Shown here piece after piece: positions 22,973-28,157 of a stretch of 28,157 nucleotides of DNA (position 1 is the first letter of the stretch; each line of letters starts with the position of its first letter). The notes under the pieces are model-generated. The model was not told the origin of the DNA. It saw nothing but the letters and a program-made list of their open reading frames with translations, and did not search any database. Made by a program: the position numbers and the translations under genes. This stretch comes from Verrucomicrobiales bacterium (GTDB lineage Bacteria > Verrucomicrobiota > Verrucomicrobiia > Verrucomicrobiales > V1-33): NCBI GenBank assembly GCA_023253495.1, contig JALRGF010000409.1:1-28157 (forward strand), read 5' to 3'.

Positions 22973-24139
22973 ATGAACGAAGTCAGACTCGGCATCGTCG
23001 GCCTGGGCAACATGGGCCGTACCCACCGGCAGTATATCGTCGATGGCCAGGTTCCCGGACTGCGCGTCACCGCACTTTGCGGCCGGCCCGACGCCCTCGC
23101 CGCCATCCCGGAATCACCGGAGGAAGCGCGCTTCACCGAGGTCGAAGCCATGCTGGCTTCCGGATCCATCGATGCGGTGCTCTGCTGCACGCCGCATCCG
23201 ACGCACACGCCGATCGGGGTGGCCGCCCTGCGCGCCGGCCTCCACCTGCTGATGGAAAAGCCGCTCGGGGTGCACGTGGCGGACTGCCGCCGGCTGCTGG
23301 CCGCCCACACCGACCCGACCCGGGTGTTTGCCGCGATGTTCCAGGTCCGCACCGACCCTCATTACACCACGTTGAAAGCGCTGCTCGACAGCGGGGAGAC
23401 CGGCCCGGTGCGCCGGATCCTGTGGGACACCACCAACTGGTTCCGCACTGAATATTATTATGCTTCCGGCGGCTGGCGTGCGACCTGGCGCGGGGAAGGC
23501 GGGGGTGTGCTGCTCAACCAGCTGCCGCACAACCTGGACGTCTTTCAATGGTTGTTCGGCCAGCCGTCCCAGGTCACGGGATTTTGCCAGTTCGGCCGGT
23601 ACCATCAGATTGAGGTCGAGGATGACGTGACCGTTTACTGCCGCTGGCCGGATGGCACCCACGCCACCCTCATCGCCAGCACCGGCGAGGCGCCCGGGCG
23701 CAACCGCCTGGAGGTCGCCTGCGACCGCGGTCACCTCACCGTCGAAGCCGGCCGCATCACCTGGCAGAAAACCTCCGGACCGGTGCGGGCCTTCAGCGAG
23801 GCAGCCGAGGCCGCTTTCGCCCAGCCGGACGTGGAAACCGTGACAATTCCGATCGAAGGACGGGGTCCGGGGCACGTGGCGGTCCTGCGGAATTTCACCG
23901 ACGCCATCCGGCACGGCGAACCGCTCCTCTGCCCGGCCGCCGACGGCCTGCGCAGCGTGGAACTGGCCAATGCCGCGCTGCTGAGCACATGGCTCGGCCG
24001 CACCGTGGACCTGCCGTTTGATGCCGAACTGTACGAACGCCTGCTCACGGATAAGGCGGAGACCAGCACGTTTCAGAAAAAACAGGTCGCGAAAAAGCCG
24101 GCCTCGGCCGCCGATTTCGCGCAGTCGTATCAGCGTTGA
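22973..24139 (+). CDS. Gfo/Idh/MocA-family oxidoreductase (cytosolic)
   Basis: 388-residue NAD(P)-dependent dehydrogenase without a signal peptide. The Rossmann loop GLGNMG (10-15) is canonical, as is EKP (95-97) in LLMEKPLGVH. GGGVLLNQLPHNLD (176-189), with His186 and Asp189 or nearby, is the catalytic and substrate block seen in sugar or inositol dehydrogenases. The C-terminal beta-sheet domain ends in a Lys/Ser tail (QKKQVAKKPASAADF). It precedes the RbsC-like permease gene by 10 bp; together they may serve uptake and oxidation of a sugar or polyol, which is inference. The substrate cannot be read from the sequence. It differs from the Tat-exported relative at 7386-8720 in location and in its intact nucleotide-binding loop. 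Confidence 0.9.
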   Translation: MNEVRLGIVGLGNMGRTHRQYIVDGQVPGLRVTALCGRPDALAAIPESPEEARFTEVEAMLASGSIDAVLCCTPHPTHTPIGVAALRAGLHLLMEKPLGVHVADCRRLLAAHTDPTRVFAAMFQVRTDPHYTTLKALLDSGETGPVRRILWDTTNWFRTEYYYASGGWRATWRGEGGGVLLNQLPHNLDVFQWLFGQPSQVTGFCQFGRYHQIEVEDDVTVYCRWPDGTHATLIASTGEAPGRNRLEVACDRGHLTVEAGRITWQKTSGPVRAFSEAAEAAFAQPDVETVTIPIEGRGPGHVAVLRNFTDAIRHGEPLLCPAADGLRSVELANAALLSTWLGRTVDLPFDAELYERLLTDKAETSTFQKKQVAKKPASAADFAQSYQR

Positions 24140-24149
24140 CCGGCTCCCC

Positions 24150-24995
24150 ATGCTCGCGGATTTCGTCAGCCAGATACTGCTCGCGCTCATCCCGTTGTTC
24201 CTCGTGGCCGCGGGACAGGCCGTAGTCATGACCGGTGGCGGCATTGACCTGACCGCCCCGGCGGCAACCGCCGCCGCCCTGCTCGCCGGCTCCTGGGTCT
24301 TCGCGGCCACCGCGGGTTCGGTGGCCGCGGCTGCCATCGCCATGCCGGCCGCCGGCCTGGCCCTCGGGATGCTTCAGGGCATGGGGGTGGCGCGAAGCCC
24401 TCTGCCCGCATGGGCGATCAGTCTGGGTGCCCTCGGCATGCTCGACGGCCTTTCTTCCGGACCCGCGGCCGCCGGGGTCTGGTCGCCGGTCCACCGCGCG
24501 ATGACCGCTCTGGCCGACCCGCTGGCCGCGTGGGTCGGTCTGGCTGTGGTCGCCGGACTGGCCCTCCATCAGGCCATGAAACACCTCGTGGCCGGTCCCT
24601 GGCTGCGCGCCGTCGGCTGCCATCGCGAGGCCGCCCGGGCCGCCGGCGTGCCGGTAGCCGCGGTAACGGTCGGCACCTACGCCCTGAGCGGGCTGACCGC
24701 CGGCCTGGCCGCCGTCTTTCTCGCGGTCCAGGCCGCGCGTCTCCCCCTCGCCGGCGGCAGCCCGGTGCCGGCCTGGTGGCTGGTCGATGTCCTGGGGGCG
24801 GCCGTACTCGCCGGCGCTCACCGGCCCGGCGGTCGCGCCGGCCCCGCGCGGGTGCTGGCCGGTGCCGTGGTCATGGTCGCTCTCACCGTACTGCTGGCTG
24901 CGGCCGGCGCCCCGCCGGGCGCCGCCGCCGCCGCCAAATCGCTCGTGGTCCTCGGCGTGCTGGCCGTCCTCGTCCGGAGCGACCACCACCCCTGA
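24150..24995 (+). CDS. RbsC-like (BPD_transp_2) ABC sugar transporter permease, solitary
   Basis: 281-residue, very Ala/Val/Leu-rich membrane protein related to ribose/branched-chain amino-acid type permeases. Supporting motifs: VMTGGGIDLTAPA (26-38, equivalent of the family's GGIDLSVG), AVGCHREAARAAGVPV (154-169, equivalent of G-x-N-x-EAAR-x-SGI) and YALSGLTAGLAAVFLA (177-192). The last conserved block (GG-x-G-x-x-x-GT) is degenerate (LGAAVLAGAHRPGGRAGP), and the protein is somewhat shorter than the usual ~320 residues. No ATPase or periplasmic binding protein lies beside it, which is unusual. ATG 24150 is 10 bp after the dehydrogenase stop. It may be a diverged, partner-less or trans-assembled permease. 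Confidence 0.75.
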   Translation: MLADFVSQILLALIPLFLVAAGQAVVMTGGGIDLTAPAATAAALLAGSWVFAATAGSVAAAAIAMPAAGLALGMLQGMGVARSPLPAWAISLGALGMLDGLSSGPAAAGVWSPVHRAMTALADPLAAWVGLAVVAGLALHQAMKHLVAGPWLRAVGCHREAARAAGVPVAAVTVGTYALSGLTAGLAAVFLAVQAARLPLAGGSPVPAWWLVDVLGAAVLAGAHRPGGRAGPARVLAGAVVMVALTVLLAAAGAPPGAAAAAKSLVVLGVLAVLVRSDHHP

Positions 24996-25001
24996 CCCGG
25001 G

Positions 25002-25007
25002 TTGACA
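25002..25007 (+). promoter_or_regulatory. TTGACA element upstream of the MORN/YwqK-like gene
   Basis: Exact TTGACA ending 28 bp before ATG 25036, right after the permease stop. No -10 of consensus form follows. A GGAG at 25029-25032 is only 3 bp from the ATG, too close for a typical Shine-Dalgarno sequence. Confidence 0.35.
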
Positions 25008-25035
25008 CCCCGCGCCGGCCGGTTCACCGGAGCAG

Positions 25036-25734
25036 ATGACCCGCCGCTTGCCATCTCTCGCATCCGCCGCCCTGCTGCTCAGCCTCTCCCCGTGGCTGGT
25101 CCAGTGCGACTCCGGCCCGCGTTCCGCGGACGCCTCCAGTCCGAAACCCCGGAAATCCCGCCCCGTCACGCCGCCCGCCGTGGCCGTCCCCGTCGAGGTG
25201 CGCGCCGACGGCCTCGCCTACCGCCCGGGCGACACCACCCCGTTCACCGGCGAAGCCGTCGAGCTTCACCCCGACATCACCCCGGGTGCCGCCATGCGCC
25301 GGATCCCGTACGTCGACGGCCGGAAACACGGCTCCGTGACCCGATGGACCCCGAAAGGCAAGCTCCTCGAAGACCGCAGATATGAGCATGGGGTGCCCAA
25401 AACCTGCACCAACTACCACAGCAACGGTCAGAAAAAAATCGAGGTCATCCTCAACGCCCACGACAAGGCCGAAGGTCCGTATTTCCGCTGGCACGACAAC
25501 GGAGTGCTGCAGGTGGAATCCGGCTTCGACAGCGAAGAGCGTTTCCACGGCGAGGAGAAGATCTATGACCGCGACGGGAAGCTCGTCGGTCATTACCGCA
25601 ACGAACACGGGAAATTCATGGAGATCCTTTTCGAGACTCCGGAGGAAAAGGAACGCCGGCTCGCCCACTGGGCCGCCCTCGAAGCCGCCCAGAAGGAAAA
25701 TCCCCCGGCGGCCACCCCGCCACCGGCCCGGTAA
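25036..25734 (+). CDS. MORN/YwqK-repeat putative lipoprotein
   Basis: 232 residues. Residues 1-24 are a signal sequence ending LVQC with Cys24, a possible lipobox although Gln at -1 is unusual. A Pro/Lys-rich linker (25-50) precedes repeats at about 85-190 of the YwqK/MORN type: Y-x-DGRKHG, W-x-PKGKLLEDRRYEHG, YHSNGQKKIE, YFRWHDNGVLQVESGF, YDRDGKLVGHYRNEHG. Some YwqK proteins are annotated as toxin-antitoxin components, but the repeat itself is structural and no toxin gene is beside it, so that label is not supported. A charged helix (203-222) and Pro-rich tail close the protein. The gene ends 43 bp from the convergent hypothetical gene. Confidence 0.75.
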   Translation: MTRRLPSLASAALLLSLSPWLVQCDSGPRSADASSPKPRKSRPVTPPAVAVPVEVRADGLAYRPGDTTPFTGEAVELHPDITPGAAMRRIPYVDGRKHGSVTRWTPKGKLLEDRRYEHGVPKTCTNYHSNGQKKIEVILNAHDKAEGPYFRWHDNGVLQVESGFDSEERFHGEEKIYDRDGKLVGHYRNEHGKFMEILFETPEEKERRLAHWAALEAAQKENPPAATPPPAR

Positions 25735-25777
25735 CCGGACCAAGCACCGGCCGCTCCGACGGCACCATGCCGGCACC

Positions 25778-26338
25778 TCAACCGGTCCGCCCACCGGCCA
25801 CGGATTGCGACAGCGGCAGCGCCTCCTGCCAGCAGGCGGTTTCCCCGGGCAGGCCGAGTCGCCCGAGATGCGCCGCGATATCGTGCCAGGAGGGTTCGAT
25901 GACGCCTTCCTCGTCGAGCTGTTTGCTGTCGGCGGGCAGAGTGGGGTCGATGGCACAGGCGAGCGCCCAGCAGGCCCAGGCGCGCCATGTGCGCAGTTCC
26001 CGGCGGGGTTCCACCATACGGGTGGCGAGGTGTTGGTAGTGGCGGCGCGGGTTGCCGATGAAGTCGTCCGGATGGTGGTGGCGCAGGATCCAGGCGGCGG
26101 CGGCATACGGGAGCGGCCAGTTCTGCAGCACCGGTTCGTGGCCACCCAGGTCGGCGGAAAGTGCGCGGTTGATGAGCAGGAGCGCCTGGGCCGGGAGCCG
26201 GGCGAGCCAGAGCGCCTGAGCGCATTCGAGGGCGAGGAAATAAAACTCCGGACCGCGGTCGCGGCCGGCCTGGTTGATCGAAGCGGCGGACAGCGGCCGG
26301 TCGGGAACGGGCAGGAACGGGCACGGGGCGGGCGGCAT
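25778..26338 (-). CDS. Conserved helical protein of unknown function
   Basis: 186-residue, mostly helical, Trp-rich cytoplasmic protein. I recall similar sequences from other Verrucomicrobia but know no named family. Residues 8-30 (FLPVPDRPLSAASINQAGRD) look like a fixed N-terminal motif. Residues 31-66 (EFYFLALECAQALWL, LPAQALLLINRALSADLGG) resemble a TPR-like helix pair, and 75-135 contains WPLPYAAAAWILRHH and TWRAWACWALACAI. There is no signal peptide and no catalytic motif. ATG 26338 was chosen because the motif begins within ten residues; the frame is open to 26491 but would then overlap pyrC and add low-complexity sequence. It lies 85 bp downstream of pyrC on the same strand. Confidence 0.65.
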   Translation of the reverse strand: MPPAPCPFLPVPDRPLSAASINQAGRDRGPEFYFLALECAQALWLARLPAQALLLINRALSADLGGHEPVLQNWPLPYAAAAWILRHHHPDDFIGNPRRHYQHLATRMVEPRRELRTWRAWACWALACAIDPTLPADSKQLDEEGVIEPSWHDIAAHLGRLGLPGETACWQEALPLSQSVAGGRTG

Positions 26339-26423
26339 GGGCGGCAACAAGAAAGCGCTCGTGACGGGTGGCGGAATTTCCGGGGGCGGAAATGGGCATT
26401 GGCGGAGGCCGCAGCCGCCCCGC

Positions 26424-27734
26424 TCAGCCGGCGGGTGTGGCCGGCGGTTCCTTGAGTACGGAATCGCCGAGCACGACCATGGAGATGGCACCGTGGAGCG
26501 TTTGGTTGAGGAACGGCGTGTTCTGGCTTTTTGATTTCATGAACGCGCGGGAGAAGGTGGTGGTCACGTCCGGGTCGAAAAGCACGAGTTCCGCGCGCTG
26601 ACCGGCGGCGATGACGGGGACCGGCAGGCCGACGAGGCGTCGCGGTTCGGCCGAGTAACGCTTGACGAGCAGGTCCCACCCGAAATGACCGGGGCGGACA
26701 AAATGATGGAAGAGCGAAACCACGGCGGTTTCGAGGCCGGTAATGCCGTTGGGGGCGGCGACGAACTCGCGCTTTTTCTCGAAGTCGGTGTGGGGCGCGT
26801 GGTCGGTGGCAATGCAGTCGAAGAGCCCGGCCTTGAGGCCTTCGAGAAGACCGGCGCGGTCTTCCGGGGTGCGCAGCGGCGGGTTCATTTTGTAGTGGGT
26901 GTCGTAATCGCCGATGTCCTCGTCGATGAAGAACAGGTGGTGCGGAGCCACCTCGCCGGAGACGCGCACGCCTTCATTGCGGTAGCGTTCGATGGTGCGC
27001 ATGCCGCGCACGGTGGTGACATGCTGGATGTGCAGGCGCGCCCCGGTGAACTGGGCCAGCCGGCAGTCGCGGGCCAGGCACAATTCCTCGCTGAGCGCAG
27101 GGGTGCCGAAGAGGCCGAGCTTGTAGGCGTGGCGGCCTTCGTTGATGGCGCCGGGTCCCGAAAGCGCCCTGGTCTCGCAGTGGCTGGCCAGCATGACGTC
27201 GAAGTCGCGCGCATATTCCATGGCGCGGCGCAGGACCTGCGGGTTATCGACCGGATCGCCGTCGTCGGAAATCATCACGGCACCGGCGGATTTCATGGCG
27301 GCGATGGCGGCCAGTTCCTCGCCCTGGCGGCCCTTGGTGATGGCGCCGCAGACGTACACCGGGATGCGGGCGGTGCGCTCGGCAATGTCGCGCACGTTTT
27401 TGACCATCGGGCCGCTGTCGGTCGCCGGAGTGGTATTCGGCATGGCGACCACTCCGGTGATCCCGCCGTTGATGGCGGCTTCGGTGCCCGACTGGATCGT
27501 TTCCGCGGCAATTTTTCCCGGCTCGCGCAGATGGACATGCGGGTCAAAAAAGGCGGGCGACAGAATCCGGCGGCCGCCGCCATCAATGACCCGCGCCCCG
27601 GCCGGCACCTCGCCGGCGGCAAAACCACGGGCTTCGACGCCCCGGATCACGCCGTCCTCAATCAATACGTCCGCCTCGGTCGGCGGGGAGGATTCGGTGG
27701 CGACAAGCACTCGTCGGAAAAGCAGCGCGGACAT
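26424..27734 (-). CDS. pyrC: Dihydroorotase, class I
   Basis: Third step of pyrimidine synthesis: interconverts carbamoyl-aspartate and dihydroorotate in the cytosol, usually with aspartate transcarbamoylase. The 436 residues show the full amidohydrolase metal site: FDPHVHLREPG (His66, His68, Arg70), ISDDGDP (Asp157/Asp158), SHCET (His185), HIQHVTT (His238) and ATDHAPH (Asp311). The aspartate bridge in place of carboxy-lysine, and spacing like the Aquifex enzyme, mark class I. MNPPLR (283-288) is the substrate loop. Class I genes are often called pyrC or pyrC2. pyrB, the common neighbour, is not next to it here. A TTGACC element lies 35 bp before ATG 27734. An allantoinase or hydantoinase reading is less likely given HVHLREPG plus MNPPLR. 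Confidence 0.93.
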   Translation of the reverse strand: MSALLFRRVLVATESSPPTEADVLIEDGVIRGVEARGFAAGEVPAGARVIDGGGRRILSPAFFDPHVHLREPGKIAAETIQSGTEAAINGGITGVVAMPNTTPATDSGPMVKNVRDIAERTARIPVYVCGAITKGRQGEELAAIAAMKSAGAVMISDDGDPVDNPQVLRRAMEYARDFDVMLASHCETRALSGPGAINEGRHAYKLGLFGTPALSEELCLARDCRLAQFTGARLHIQHVTTVRGMRTIERYRNEGVRVSGEVAPHHLFFIDEDIGDYDTHYKMNPPLRTPEDRAGLLEGLKAGLFDCIATDHAPHTDFEKKREFVAAPNGITGLETAVVSLFHHFVRPGHFGWDLLVKRYSAEPRRLVGLPVPVIAAGQRAELVLFDPDVTTTFSRAFMKSKSQNTPFLNQTLHGAISMVVLGDSVLKEPPATPAG

Positions 27735-27769
27735 GGTGGTGAACTGGGCACCGGGAGCGCCTCCGCCCC

Positions 27770-27775
27770 GGTCAA
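27770..27775 (-). promoter_or_regulatory. TTGACC element upstream of pyrC
   Basis: On the minus strand TTGACC ends 35 bp before ATG 27734. It fits the spacing seen at other genes here; no -10 match is visible. Confidence 0.3.
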
Positions 27776-27939
27776 AAAGATCAAGCCCTCACCCCCGGGA
27801 AACGCAAGGCGCAATCCGCCGGACCCGGGCGCCGCGTGGAGAGCAGCGTGGGTCGAGTCGCTCGTGACGCGTCACCGCTTTTGTGCGCTCGGGTCGCGTC
27901 CCGATGGTTCGAGACACCGCTTTCTCACACCCCCGCCCC

Positions 27940-27957
27940 GCGCCGTCGCGACGGCGC
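27940..27957. repeat. Perfect 18-bp palindrome
   Basis: GCGCCGTCGCGACGGCGC equals its own reverse complement. It lies in non-coding DNA between pyrC and the cytochrome c gene, so no protein constraint explains it. It could be a regulator site, a hairpin or part of a dispersed repeat. Confidence 0.75.
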
Positions 27958-28040
27958 CCGCCGAAAAGCGGCCTCCTGCGGCCGCACTCCACATGATCCG
28001 TCCTTCTGGAAGGGCGGGCGTATGGAGATGCGGGACCTGG

Positions 28041-28157
28041 TCATTCGAGGCTGCGCACATACGCGACCAGGTCGGCGAGTTGTTGGTCGGTGAGGCCGGT
28101 GGCGAGCGCGGGCATGAGGGAATGGCCGTTGAGGTGGCGCGCGGTGTGGGCGCGCAG
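28041..28157 (-). CDS. C-terminal end of a c-type cytochrome domain protein (partial)
   Basis: The last 38 codons of a leftward gene running off the right edge. The sequence GHSLMPALATGL then TDQQLADLVAYVRSLE is the standard C-terminus of a class I cytochrome c domain: a Met (SLMP) that would be the sixth heme ligand, followed by the C-terminal helix (D-x-x-DLVAYVRSL). The CxxCH heme site lies outside the window. In Verrucomicrobia such domains often end large membrane-bound dehydrogenase-like proteins, but the rest cannot be judged. Stop codon at 28041-28043. Confidence 0.85.
   Translation of the reverse strand: MRAHTARHLNGHSLMPALATGLTDQQLADLVAYVRSLE

Larger units (their letters stand above)
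27735..28040. other. 306-bp non-coding region rich in palindromes
   Basis: No gene is supported between pyrC and the cytochrome gene, both leftward. It contains a perfect 12-bp palindrome GTGACGCGTCAC (27864-27875), a perfect 18-bp palindrome GCGCCGTCGCGACGGCGC (27940-27957), a 6-bp-stem inverted repeat GCGGCC/GGCCGC (27968-27985) and CCTTC/GAAGG (28002-28013). The last lies about 28 nt past the cytochrome stop and could be a weak terminator, but it has no T-run. The possible pyrC promoter is at 27770-27775. Confidence 0.7.

Noticed and set aside
25036..25734. Antitoxin of a toxin-antitoxin pair (YwqK label)
   Set aside because: The protein has a signal peptide and there is no toxin-like small gene beside it; only the repeat type is shared.
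1..28157. CRISPR arrays, tRNA or rRNA genes, intact insertion sequences
   Set aside because: No regularly spaced repeats, no cloverleaf or rRNA-like sequence and no intact transposase were seen on either strand.

Overview
The window is a GC-rich bacterial chromosome segment (roughly two thirds G+C by eye) packed with genes on both strands. The gene set suggests the Verrucomicrobiota, possibly the Opitutia. This rests on a fused SpmA-SpmB-like protein, a GYF_2-RDD membrane protein, Tat-exported Gfo/Idh/MocA oxidoreductases, an exported endonuclease/lamin-tail protein with a 'DPDGDGLPN' C-terminal domain typical of that phylum, and coiled-coil/beta-domain exported proteins. The phylum is an inference from gene content; no rRNA or tRNA lies in the window.

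Layout. 1-516: a trypsin-like protease reading leftwards, cut short by an apparent frameshift. 668-3533 (+): LolC/E-type permease, GYF_2-RDD protein, DEDDy exonuclease-like protein. 3598-3954 (-): aspartate 1-decarboxylase PanD. 4098-7287 (+): a TolB-like/M28 peptidase/PDZ fusion and a small CPXCG zinc-ribbon protein. 7386-12960 (-): a run read right to left as accD, serine beta-lactamase-like protein, polytopic membrane protein, phosphatidylserine decarboxylase and a Tat-exported oxidoreductase; accD and psd give it a membrane-lipid flavour. 13013-14603 (-): an ABC-2 exporter (ATPase then permease). 14785-15615 (+): an LpxH-like metallophosphoesterase.

15616-16365 has no intact gene. It holds leftward fragments of type I restriction-modification subunits (HsdM, HsdS) and of an integron-type tyrosine recombinase, partly in AT-richer DNA: a decayed mobile or defence island. 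It is followed by three rightward genes (16366-18955), each overlapping the next by ATGA. All encode exported proteins combining a helical segment of the form Y...L..L......D...A..V with a beta-rich domain. I recognise no described family for them, and they are the best candidate here for an undescribed system.

18957-22768 (-): the SpmA-SpmB fusion and the large exported nuclease/phosphatase-lamin-tail protein. 22973-25734 (+): a Gfo/Idh/MocA dehydrogenase, a solitary RbsC-like permease and a MORN/YwqK-type protein. 25778-27734 (-): a conserved helical hypothetical protein and class I dihydroorotase. 27735-28040 is non-coding and rich in palindromes. The right edge holds the last 38 codons of a c-type cytochrome domain.

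Most starts lack a clear Shine-Dalgarno sequence. A TTGAC-type hexamer lies about 28-37 bp upstream of several start codons, which would put transcription initiation at or just before the start codon (leaderless or near-leaderless mRNAs).
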